A DNA stretch of 5,348 nt from Acidobacteriota bacterium (GCA_021827255.1 JAKAWO010000219.1:1-5348); one strand, 5' to 3'. Positions 1-5,311 are shown, counted from the stretch's first letter. Made by a program: numbers and translations. Notes: generated from the letters alone by a model not told the origin.

Positions 1-1
1 C

Positions 2-649
2 CGAGTGCGATTCACCACTTCTCATCCGCGCGACTTCACGCCCGACATCGTCCAGGCCATCAATGACTGCCCGGCGCTTTGTGACCAGATCCATCTTCCG
101 GTGCAATCCGGCTCGAACGCTGTTCTCCGCCGCATGGCGCGCGGCTACACGCGCGAGGAATATCTCGAAAAAATTGATTGCATTCGCAACGCCAGGCGTG
201 CTATGAGCATCTCGACGGACATCATCGTGGGTTTCTGTGGCGAAACCGTGGATGATTTCGAACAAACCCTCTCCTTGCAAGACCAGGTCGGTTACGATCA
301 GGTCTTTTCGTTCAAGTATTCGCCGCGCCCGAACACCGCCGCCCAAGGCTGGGAAGATTCCGTGCCTGAAGATGAGAAGGGACGCCGCCTGGCCATCCTG
401 CAGGAGAGGCAGCGTCAGATTCAACTGGCGCGAAACCAGGCGTGCGTGGGAAAAGAGTTTGAAGTGCTGGTCGAAAGTTTCCACCCCAAGCTGGGCCAGG
501 CGGCCGGCCGCACCACGGCCAACCGCATCATCAATTTCGCCGGCCGGCCGGAGTGGGTGGGAACCTACATGAACGTGCGGGTCATATCCGCGGGCCCGAA
601 CAGCCTGGTGGGCGAGCGGATAGACGGTCTGGCTGCCGCGCCGGGTTAG
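2..649 (+). CDS. miaB: MiaB tRNA-2-methylthio-N6-dimethylallyladenosine synthase, 3' part (5' end outside window)
   Basis: This is the C-terminal half of a radical-SAM methylthiotransferase that adds a methylthio group to N6-isopentenyladenosine at position 37 of tRNAs reading UNN codons. The reading frame is open to the window edge and the first codons give RVRFTTSHPRD, a mid-protein MiaB motif, so the GTG at 5 is not the start. About 215 of roughly 450 residues are visible. Counting from the codon at 5, HLPVQSGS lies at 30-37, MARGYTREEY at 44-53 and TDIIVGFCGET at 71-81; the family usually has Pro where Cys78 sits. Residues about 145-208 form the TRAM RNA-binding domain. The CxxxCxxC cluster motif and the N-terminal MTTase domain lie upstream of the window. 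It ends in TAG 54 bp before the DUF151 gene, so the two are probably co-transcribed. RimO and MtaB are the alternatives, but the HLPVQSGS and RFTTSHP context favours MiaB. Confidence 0.92.
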   Translation, partial: RVRFTTSHPRDFTPDIVQAINDCPALCDQIHLPVQSGSNAVLRRMARGYTREEYLEKIDCIRNARRAMSISTDIIVGFCGETVDDFEQTLSLQDQVGYDQVFSFKYSPRPNTAAQGWEDSVPEDEKGRRLAILQERQRQIQLARNQACVGKEFEVLVESFHPKLGQAAGRTTANRIINFAGRPEWVGTYMNVRVISAGPNSLVGERIDGLAAAPG

Positions 650-693
650 CCGGCTGGGCCGCGCCCCCACGGGGCAAGGCGCCGGGGTTCGGG

Positions 694-700
694 GGAGGAA
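694..700 (+). promoter_or_regulatory. Ribosome binding site of the DUF151 gene
   Basis: GGAGGAA ends 3 nt before the ATG at 704, with the GGAGG core 5 nt away. It is a strong Shine-Dalgarno match and supports this start. The 54-bp gap it sits in is otherwise GC-rich, with only a minor 5-bp hairpin (663-675). Confidence 0.75.
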
Positions 701-703
701 ACC

Positions 704-1189
704 ATGGAAGTTGAGGTTAAAATTCGCGGCTTGATGATGGACCCGGTCACCAACATGCCGATCGTCATTCTTAAGGATGCCAACGGCTCTGCGGTGCTCC
801 CGATCTGGGTCGGCATCTACGAGGCCAACGCCATTGCGCTCGAGATCGAGAAGGTTTTGCCGCCTCGGCCTATGACGCATGACCTGCTGAAGAATTTGTT
901 GCTGGGGCTGAACGCTCAGGTGAACAAGGTGGTGGTCAACGATCTCCGGGATGACACTTTTTACGCGCTCATTTGGCTTGAAAGGGAGGGGGAAGTTTTT
1001 TCCATTGACTCTCGCCCGAGCGACGCTCTGGCGCTGGCGCTGCGTGTGGATTGTCCGATTTACGTCGAGGATGAAGTCCTGAAGAACTCCAAGGTCGCCG
1101 GGACGGCGGCCGACCAGACCAGCAGCGAAGAGCTCCGCAAGTGGCTCGAAAACTTGAACGATGAGGATACAGGGCGGTATAAGATGTAG
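704..1189 (+). CDS. DUF151 / bifunctional nuclease family protein
   Basis: This 161-residue protein belongs to the DUF151 (BFN domain) family, whose characterised members are reported to have RNase and DNase activity. The cellular role in bacteria is not settled. The family pattern runs through the whole protein: a first strand with the D13-P-V-T-N-M-P-I-V-I-L segment, VLPIWVGIYEANAIAL (31-46), the RPMTHDLL helix start (55-62), a V-V-V-N-D-L-R-D-D-T-F-Y-A strand pair (76-88), and the hallmark SIDSRPSDALALAL (100-113). It is probably a soluble cytoplasmic protein, with no signal peptide or membrane segment. Its length is typical for the stand-alone form. The charged tail after about residue 125 (SKVAGTAADQTSSEELRKWLENL) is not part of the core domain. 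A strong ribosome binding site fixes the ATG at 704. It lies between miaB and parA in one orientation, so it is likely transcribed with them. The family call is firm; the function is uncertain. Confidence 0.92.
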   Translation: MEVEVKIRGLMMDPVTNMPIVILKDANGSAVLPIWVGIYEANAIALEIEKVLPPRPMTHDLLKNLLLGLNAQVNKVVVNDLRDDTFYALIWLEREGEVFSIDSRPSDALALALRVDCPIYVEDEVLKNSKVAGTAADQTSSEELRKWLENLNDEDTGRYKM

Positions 1190-1251
1190 CGGACGGCGGC
1201 ATGCCGGTTTTCTGAGGTTACCGAGGGCATTCCACTATTCTTCATTCGGCC

Positions 1252-1255
1252 GGAG
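1252..1255 (+). promoter_or_regulatory. Short ribosome binding site of parA
   Basis: GGAG lies 6 nt upstream of the GTG at 1262. It is modest, but an in-frame TGA at 1259-1261 directly precedes the GTG, so no earlier start is possible. No other start codon occurs before the Walker A codons. Confidence 0.6.
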
Positions 1256-1261
1256 TTGTGA

Positions 1262-2026
1262 GTGGCCACGGTCATAGCGGTTGCTAACCAGAAGGGCGGC
1301 GTCGGCAAGACGACGACCGCCATTAACCTTGCGGCCGCGCTGGCTCAGAAGAAGAAGCGCACCCTCTTGATTGACTTGGATCCCCAGGCCAATTCAACCC
1401 TCACGTTCTTCAACCCCGACGAGATCACCCAGTCCATGTTCGATGTTTTGGTGGATCACAAAGTCCTGATCACCCAGGTGGTGAAGCCGACGCGCTGGGC
1501 CAATCTCTGCCTGGTGCCGTCCAAAATTGCGCTCGCCAAACTGGAGGCCCAACTCGTCGGGCAGTTTGACGCCCCCTTCCGCCTCAAGGATGCGCTGGCC
1601 CCCCTCAAAAAGGATTTCGACGTCATTGTCATTGATACTCCGCCGGCGCTCGGCATCATCACGGTCAACGCGCTGGTGGCGGCGAGCTTTCTGATTGTGC
1701 CCATTCAGGCGTCCTATTACGCTCTCGAAGGGACTGACGACCTGCTGGAGACTCTGGAACGCATTCGGGCGCGCCCCAATCCGGACTTGCAGCTCCTCGG
1801 CGTCCTCATCACGCTGTACGATAAGCGGACGAATTTGGCGCGCGATATCTACAAGCAGGTCCGGCAAGTTTTCGGCGACAAAGTCTTCAAGACGGTCATC
1901 GGAAAGAACGTCCGCCTTGAAGAAAGCCCGGCTTACAAGGAAACGATCTTCAGCTTTGCTCCGGATTCTTCGGGCGCGGCGGAGTACGCCAGCCTGGCGA
2001 GGGAGGTGTTGCAACGTGTCAGTTAG
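1262..2026 (+). CDS. parA: ParA/Soj-type chromosome partitioning ATPase
   Basis: This 254-residue ParA-family ATPase dimerises on ATP, binds DNA non-specifically and is released when ParB stimulates hydrolysis, which moves ParB-bound origin regions apart. The deviant Walker A KGGVGKTT is at residues 11-18, with signature Lys11 and catalytic Lys16. The A' segment DLDPQANST is at 38-46, with Asp40, and Walker B is VIVIDTPPALG at 121-131. The PIQASYYALEG segment typical of Soj/ParA follows about 30 residues after Walker B. The protein begins almost directly at the ATPase core with no N-terminal helix-turn-helix, as in small chromosomal Soj proteins and unlike plasmid P1/F ParA. The GTG start is forced by the in-frame TGA just before it. 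The gene follows the DUF151 gene by 72 bp and overlaps parB by 11 bp, so ParA and ParB are probably made in coupled amounts. A MinD or plain plasmid-ATPase identity is less likely given the adjacent ParB. Confidence 0.95.
   Translation: MATVIAVANQKGGVGKTTTAINLAAALAQKKKRTLLIDLDPQANSTLTFFNPDEITQSMFDVLVDHKVLITQVVKPTRWANLCLVPSKIALAKLEAQLVGQFDAPFRLKDALAPLKKDFDVIVIDTPPALGIITVNALVAASFLIVPIQASYYALEGTDDLLETLERIRARPNPDLQLLGVLITLYDKRTNLARDIYKQVRQVFGDKVFKTVIGKNVRLEESPAYKETIFSFAPDSSGAAEYASLAREVLQRVS
2001..2007 (+). promoter_or_regulatory. Ribosome binding site that sets the parB start
   Basis: GGGAGGT lies within the end of parA, 8 nt before the GTG at 2016. No comparable site precedes the in-frame ATG at 2055. 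It therefore favours the GTG start, an 11-bp overlap with parA, and translational coupling. Confidence 0.7.
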
Positions 2027-2858
2027 ACGAGCCGGACTACCCGTAGCGGTCAAGATGCGGCACAATGCCCATTACGTGGAGGAGATCATCTCGCGCAGCG
2101 GGGCGGCCATCGGGCGCATGATCCCCATCGAGGAAATCCAGCCCAACGCCGACCAGCCCCGCAAGGATCGCGGTGACCTGCGCGGCCTCGTCGAATCGGT
2201 GCGCGAGAAGGGAGTCCTCGAGCCCTTGCTGGTTCGTCATCTTCCTGAGAACGACAGCTACATGATCATTTCCGGCGAGCGCCGCTACCATGCGGCAAAA
2301 GCCGCCGGCCTGGCGGAGCTGCCCTGCATCGAGAAGGACGTGGACGACAGCGAGTCGCTGGAGCTGGCCCTGATTGAAAACGTCCAGCGTAAAGACCTGA
2401 CGCCTTTCGAGGAGGCCGACGGCCTCCAGGCGCTGGCTGACCGCTTCGGCCTGACGCACGAAGAGATTGCGCGGAAGATCGGCAAGTCCCGCTCCTCCAT
2501 CAGCGAGCTTCTAAGCCTCCGGCTGATCCCGGATGAGATCAAGGCCTTGTGCGTCGAGAGTGGAGTCCTTTCCAAGTCCCAGTTGCTGCAGGTGGCTCGC
2601 CAGCCGTCGGAGGCTAAAATGCGCGACGCCATTCGCCGCTTCGCCCTGGGCATGCTCAACCGCGAGCAGGCCCGCGAGGAGCGTCACGCGGATAAGAAAG
2701 GCCGCCCGACCGTCTTCCGCTTTGTCCCCCCGGCTAAGGAATTCAAGCTGACGCTGCAGTTCCGCAAGGCTGAAGTGGACCGCGGGGAAGTCATTCGCGC
2801 GCTGCGCCGCATCATCGAATCGCTCGAAGCGGAGGCGGCGCAGAACCCCGTGGCCTAG
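2016..2858 (+). CDS. parB: ParB/Spo0J-family chromosome partitioning protein
   Basis: This 280-residue ParB binds parS sites, slides on DNA as a CTP-dependent clamp and activates ParA. From the GTG start the order is: a basic N-terminal stretch (R4, R5, K13, R15); the ParB N-terminal CTPase domain with PNADQPRKD (43-51), SGERRYHAA (86-94) and IENVQRKDLTPFEEA (120-134); the helix-turn-helix region with EEIARKIGKSRSSISELLSL (149-168); a linker; and a short C-terminal domain (about 232-274), presumably for dimerisation. The usual GERRxR arginine after GERRY is His92. The N-terminus lacks the GLGRGLxALL-type box common in ParB proteins. The alternative ATG at 2055 would remove 13 residues, including three of the basic ones, and has no good ribosome binding site. 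The gene overlaps parA by 11 bp. Its TAG stop lies on the border of the repeat element that follows. It resembles an acidobacterial ParB-like lineage from memory; that placement is inference. Confidence 0.92.
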   Translation: MSVRRAGLPVAVKMRHNAHYVEEIISRSGAAIGRMIPIEEIQPNADQPRKDRGDLRGLVESVREKGVLEPLLVRHLPENDSYMIISGERRYHAAKAAGLAELPCIEKDVDDSESLELALIENVQRKDLTPFEEADGLQALADRFGLTHEEIARKIGKSRSSISELLSLRLIPDEIKALCVESGVLSKSQLLQVARQPSEAKMRDAIRRFALGMLNREQAREERHADKKGRPTVFRFVPPAKEFKLTLQFRKAEVDRGEVIRALRRIIESLEAEAAQNPVA

Positions 2859-2892
2859 TGGGGTGCGTCTCAAATAGGTCGGCAGACGTAGC

Positions 2893-2929
2893 GCCGCCCT
2901 TTAGGGCGGCATGCCGGGCTAAAGCCCGG
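2893..2929. repeat. Double-hairpin REP-like repeat
   Basis: Two perfect palindromes sit 3 nt apart. The first pairs GCCGCCCT (2893-2900) with AGGGCGGC (2903-2910). The second pairs CCGGGCT (2914-2920) with AGCCCGG (2923-2929). As RNA, their four-base loops would be UUUA and UAAA, which are complementary to each other. A 10-bp palindrome (2907-2916) bridges the two. There is no U-tract, so it is a poor intrinsic terminator, but it would protect or pause a transcript. From memory, very similar double hairpins are common between genes in Acidobacteriota; I could not check this. Confidence 0.75.
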
Positions 2930-2940
2930 GGGTACGAGCG

Positions 2941-2958
2941 TCCGAAGCGCCGTTCGGA
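2941..2958. repeat. Short inverted repeat inside element A
   Basis: TCCGAA (2941-2946) and TTCGGA (2953-2958) are perfect 6-bp arms around a 6-nt spacer. It forms a third hairpin in element A, weaker than the pair to its left. No separate function is evident. Confidence 0.45.
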
Positions 2959-2988
2959 ATGTAAAGGCTCTTCCGACGCACCACACTA

Positions 2989-3111
2989 GTGTCCTGAGTC
3001 TTAAGAAAGGAGAATAATTCCTGGCCGCCCGCCCGCAATTCCTTTGCGGTCTTAGCGCCTTTGTGTGAAACAGGCTTTTTAGTTATTCAGCGAACTTCTG
3101 ACTCAGGACGC
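2989..3111. mobile_element. Putative MITE-like element B, right member of a tandem pair
   Basis: This 123-bp stretch has terminal inverted repeats: GTGTCCTGAGTC (2989-3000) against GACTCAGGACGC (3100-3111), 11 of 12 matching. The similarity continues inward to about 31 bp with 22 matches, including AAG (3003-3005 against 3095-3097) and a shared GAATAA (3012-3017, with TTATTC at 3083-3088). TA flanks both sides (2987-2988 and 3112-3113), each within CTAG. The interior is AT-richer than its surroundings and has no coding capacity. Its tip resembles the right tip of element A (GTGTGGTGCGTC against GTGTCCTGAGTC, 9 of 12), so the two may be moved by the same or related transposases. An IS630-type origin is inference. 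Confidence 0.65.
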
Positions 3112-3113
3112 TA

Positions 3114-3158
3114 GCGCCCACGATTCGGCCCCAGCGCGTCAATCCGAGCCGTGGGCGC
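3114..3158. repeat. Long hairpin downstream of the element chain, possible former parB 3' hairpin
   Basis: Arms of 15 bp (3114-3128 and 3144-3158) pair at 13 positions by Watson-Crick rules and at one more as G-U, around a 15-nt loop. The left arm starts at the base immediately after the TA at 3112-3113. If the two elements are removed, that G completes the parB TAG stop, so the hairpin would begin at the stop codon. There is no T-run after the right arm, so it is not a classical intrinsic terminator. The following bases to 3187 are very GC-rich and include a 12-bp palindrome at 3162-3173. Confidence 0.5.
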
Positions 3159-3191
3159 CGCCGGCCGCGGCCGTTCCGCGCCGCCAATCTC

Positions 3192-3200
3192 AAGGGGTGG
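3192..3200 (+). promoter_or_regulatory. Ribosome binding site that favours the ATG at 3212 for the YpdA-like gene
   Basis: AAGGGGTGG ends 11 nt before the ATG at 3212. The alternative GTG at 3197 would lie inside this purine run and have no ribosome binding site of its own. Starting at 3212 also puts the nucleotide-binding motif about 10 residues from the N-terminus, as is usual in the family. Confidence 0.5.
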
Positions 3201-3211
3201 TTCAACTCCGC

Positions 3212-4213
3212 ATGTCAGATCGGCTTGACGTTTTGGTGGTGGGCGGTGGCCCCACCGGCTTGGCGTGCGCTATTGAATCGGTGCGCGCCAGCCTTCGCAC
3301 CCTGGTCATCGAAAAGGGCTGCCTGGTGAATTCGCTCTTTAATTATCCGCCCGGCATGACCTTCTTCACCACCCGGGAGCGCCTCGAAATCGGCGACATC
3401 CCTTTTTCGAGCGTCAACCTAAAGCCCACCCGCACGGAAGCCCTCGAATATTACCGGCGCGTCGCCGAGCATTATCGCGTTCCCTTGCGTTACCACGAGC
3501 GTGTCCTCGCCGTGCGCGGCCAGGATGGAAACTTTGAAATCGAGACGCAGCCCGCCCAGGGCCAGCCGGCCGTCCACCCAGCTCGCAAGGTTATCCTGGC
3601 GACCGGCTACTACGACATCCCGAACCGCATGGGCGTTGCGGGTGAAGACCTGCCGAAGGTTTCGCACTATTACGGCGAGGCGCACGCCTTCTTCCAGCAA
3701 AAAGTCGCGGTCATCGGCGGCGCCAATTCGGCGGTGATCGCGGCTCTCGATCTCTTTCGGCACGGCGCCCAAGTCACCCTCATTCACCGCGAGCCCGAGC
3801 TGAGCCGCCATATCAAGTATTGGATTCGTCCCGATATCGAAAACCGCGTCAAAGAGGGTTCGATCCGCGCCCTGCTCGGCGCCCGGGTCAGGGAAATCGC
3901 CCCGGAGTGGATTTGCGTGGAGACCGCTGAGGGCGAGTCGTTGCGCCTCGAGAACGATTTTGTTTTTGCGCTGACCGGCTATCATCCCGACTTCGAATTT
4001 CTCCGCCGCGTCGGTATTGAGATTGATCCCAAAACCTCCCGCCCGCAATCCAATCCCAAAACCCTGGAGAGCAGCGTGCCCGGCATTTATCTGGCCGGAG
4101 TCATTCTCTCCGGCCGCCATACCAACGAAATTTTTATCGAAAACGGCCGCTTCCACGGAAAGCAAATCGTTGCCGACCTGAAGGGAAAGTTGAGGCCGGC
4201 CAAGCAGGAATAA
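3212..4213 (+). CDS. ypdA: YpdA/Bdr-like FAD-dependent pyridine nucleotide-disulfide oxidoreductase (putative bacillithiol disulfide reductase)
   Basis: This 333-residue soluble flavoprotein matches the YpdA family, close in fold to thioredoxin reductase. Firmicutes members use NADPH to reduce bacillithiol disulfide. The FAD-binding motif GGGPTG is at 11-16 and LVIEKG follows. The FF-TT-R-E-LEIGD stretch and the ATGYY motif (130-134) are family hallmarks. The second Rossmann motif GGANSA (169-174) would bind NADPH. FALTGYHPDFEFL and the C-terminal NEIFIENGRFHG (305-316) are near-identical to Bacillus YpdA as I recall it. There is no CxxC pair, which separates it from thioredoxin reductase. 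The cysteine of the Firmicutes GGGPCG motif, reported as important for YpdA activity, is Thr15 here; Cys19 lies one helical turn further. Bacillithiol reduction is therefore an inference from family. No other thiol-pathway gene is in the window. It stands alone, downstream of the element chain, with no clear promoter. Confidence 0.85.
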   Translation: MSDRLDVLVVGGGPTGLACAIESVRASLRTLVIEKGCLVNSLFNYPPGMTFFTTRERLEIGDIPFSSVNLKPTRTEALEYYRRVAEHYRVPLRYHERVLAVRGQDGNFEIETQPAQGQPAVHPARKVILATGYYDIPNRMGVAGEDLPKVSHYYGEAHAFFQQKVAVIGGANSAVIAALDLFRHGAQVTLIHREPELSRHIKYWIRPDIENRVKEGSIRALLGARVREIAPEWICVETAEGESLRLENDFVFALTGYHPDFEFLRRVGIEIDPKTSRPQSNPKTLESSVPGIYLAGVILSGRHTNEIFIENGRFHGKQIVADLKGKLRPAKQE

Positions 4214-4327
4214 TGGCTCGTCGGTCGCCGCCGGCTGCCAGGTGAGAGTTGCCTCAACATCCCCAATTTCCCACGGTCGGGGGGTCCAGCGAAAGAAGAG
4301 TCCCTCGCCGGCGGGCCGTGGTCTTGC

Positions 4328-4356
4328 TTGAAAAGTGGCAGCTTCGGTGCTAGCGT
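4328..4356 (+). promoter_or_regulatory. Candidate sigma-70-type promoter with extended -10
   Basis: TTGAAA (4328-4333) matches the -35 consensus at 5 of 6 positions. A 17-nt spacer leads to TAGCGT (4351-4356), which matches the -10 at only 3 of 6 but is preceded by TG one base away (TGC before TAGCGT), an extended -10. Transcription would start near 4363 and give a leader of about 58 nt before the aldo/keto reductase gene. This is the best promoter I can see in the 207-bp gap 4214-4420. The rest of the gap shows nothing clear. Confidence 0.4.
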
Positions 4357-4408
4357 GAGCGTTAAGATGAGGATGGGGAAACGGAAGCCTGGCATCTGAC
4401 GATTCGGT

Positions 4409-4417
4409 GGAGGTGAT
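4409..4417 (+). promoter_or_regulatory. Near-perfect ribosome binding site of the aldo/keto reductase gene
   Basis: GGAGGTGAT is complementary to the 16S rRNA 3' end over nine bases. It lies just before the ATG at 4421 and fixes this start, which begins the twin-arginine signal peptide. An out-of-frame ATG at 4416 lies within the site and is not used in this reading. Confidence 0.75.
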
Positions 4418-4420
4418 GTC

Positions 4421-5311
4421 ATGAGGCGGCGTGAATTTTTCTTCAAAGTGGCGGGTAGCGCGGGCGCGCTCTGGCTCAGCTCAAAGTCTTTTCCCGCCGC
4501 GTTGGCGGAGGCTCCAGCGCGATATTTCAGCGCCTCGGACACGGTGACGCTTGGCAGCACCGGAATCCGCACCAGCCGTTTGGCGTGCGGCACGGGCACG
4601 ATGGGTTACGGCGGGCATTCGCATCAGACGCGGCTGGGCTTAGAGGGCCTGGCGGACCTGCTCGTCCACGGCTATGAAGAGAACGGCCTGCGGTTCTTTG
4701 ACTCCGCCGGAGCTTACGGCTCGCAGCCGGCCATTGGCCTCGCCCTCAAGCGGCTGCCGCGCGAAAAAATCACCGTGCTCACCAAATCCGATTCGCGCCA
4801 TCCCGCCGGCATGCGCGCCGATCTCGACAATTTTCGCCGCCAGTTGCAGACCGATTACATTGACGTCCTGCTGATGCACGAGATGCAATCGCCCGACTGG
4901 ACCACTCGTTACCGCGCCACCCTGGATGTGCTGTCGGAGGCGAAAGAGAAGGGAATTATTCGCGCTCACGGTTGCTCCTGCCACACGATCGGCGCGCTCC
5001 GCGCCGCCGCCGCTTCGCCCTGGGTGGAAGTGGATTTAGCTCGCATGAACCCCGTCGGCGCCCACATGGACGCTGACCCTGCCACGGTCGCCGGCGTGTT
5101 GCGTCAAATGAAAGCTGCTGGAAAAGGCGTCGTGGGGATGAAGATTCTGGGGCAAGGAGCTTTGCGCAACCGGCAGGATAAAGCCCTCTCTTTCGCCCTC
5201 TCGCTCGGCATCCTCGACGCGATGACCATTGGCGCGGAGAACATCGCCGAGCAGAATGACCTTGTGCGCCGCATCGCCCGAATCCCCGCCGCGCGGGCGA
5301 AGGCAGCCTAA
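4421..5311 (+). CDS. Tat-exported aldo/keto reductase family protein
   Basis: This 296-residue aldo/keto reductase has a predicted twin-arginine signal. The n-region MRRREFFFK has RR at 3-4 followed by EFF. A hydrophobic stretch (10-21) follows, then a plausible signal-peptidase site after ALA (27-29). The mature barrel starts near residue 43 with VTLGSTGIRTSRLACGT. The family's catalytic tetrad is complete: Asp94 and Tyr99 in FFDSAGAYG, Lys122 in VLTKSD, and His153 in DVLLMHE. Such enzymes reduce aldehydes or ketones with NADPH, but the substrate cannot be read from the sequence. The C-terminal part (MKILGQGALRN, ALSLGILDAMTIGAEN) matches the barrel's later strands. No C-terminal iron-sulfur cysteine motif is present. 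Because NADPH is cytoplasmic, export would imply folding with bound cofactor before transport or another redox partner. It has its own candidate promoter, so it is probably not co-transcribed with the YpdA-like gene 207 bp upstream. Confidence 0.86.
   Translation: MRRREFFFKVAGSAGALWLSSKSFPAALAEAPARYFSASDTVTLGSTGIRTSRLACGTGTMGYGGHSHQTRLGLEGLADLLVHGYEENGLRFFDSAGAYGSQPAIGLALKRLPREKITVLTKSDSRHPAGMRADLDNFRRQLQTDYIDVLLMHEMQSPDWTTRYRATLDVLSEAKEKGIIRAHGCSCHTIGALRAAAASPWVEVDLARMNPVGAHMDADPATVAGVLRQMKAAGKGVVGMKILGQGALRNRQDKALSFALSLGILDAMTIGAENIAEQNDLVRRIARIPAARAKAA

Larger units (their letters stand above)
2858..2986. mobile_element. Putative MITE-like element A, left member of a tandem pair
   Basis: The ends form an inverted repeat. 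Including the flanking bases, CTAGTGGGGTGCGTC (2855-2869) matches the reverse complement of GACGCACCACACTAG (2975-2989) at 14 of 15 positions. Taking TA as a duplicated target (2856-2857 and 2987-2988) leaves a 129-bp element that starts with G and ends with C. Inside are two adjacent strong hairpins (2893-2929) and a third (2941-2958). There is no room for a transposase, so it would be non-autonomous. TA duplication within CTAG is the known habit of IS630-family elements; that family assignment is inference. The left end coincides with the parB stop codon. The right-end TA is shared with the next element. A structured intergenic repeat unrelated to transposition is the alternative. Confidence 0.6.

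Noticed and set aside
663..675. Small hairpin GCCCC-CAC-GGGGC between miaB and the DUF151 gene
   Set aside because: A 5-bp stem in very GC-rich sequence with no T-run is expected by chance.
1197..1211. Terminator between the DUF151 gene and parA (CGGCATGCCG followed by GTTTTC)
   Set aside because: The palindrome leaves a 4-bp stem with a 2-nt loop, which is too small to be a working hairpin. The T-run is short. It does not argue against co-transcription.
1695..2015. Upstream extension of the parB frame into parA
   Set aside because: The frame is open back to 1695, but the translation there is arginine- and serine-rich out-of-frame parA sequence. ParB homology begins only after about 2055, and a strong ribosome binding site precedes GTG 2016.
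1394..2065. 223-codon open frame on the minus strand across parA
   Set aside because: It is the antisense shadow of parA in GC-rich DNA. It has no recognisable domain and no ribosome binding site, while the plus strand encodes a clear ATPase.
3057..3072. Possible parS site inside element B (GTGAAACA at 3065-3072 matches the right half of the parS consensus)
   Set aside because: Only the right half matches perfectly; the left half matches at 2 of 8, giving 10 of 16 overall. The GTGAAAC string lies in a low-complexity stretch of a dispersed-looking repeat, so chance is a better explanation.
3061..3089. Outward promoter from element B toward the YpdA-like gene (TTGTGT, 17-nt spacer, TATTCA)
   Set aside because: Each hexamer matches the consensus at only 3 of 6 positions, with no extended -10. 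The AT-rich tract makes such weak matches expected.
3419..4165. 248-codon open frame on the minus strand across the YpdA-like gene
   Set aside because: It is an antisense shadow without recognisable motifs. The plus-strand protein is convincing along its whole length.
4087..4599. 170-codon minus-strand frame covering the gap 4214-4420
   Set aside because: It overlaps the ends of two well-supported plus-strand genes. Its translation has no recognisable domain and looks like antisense compositional sequence.
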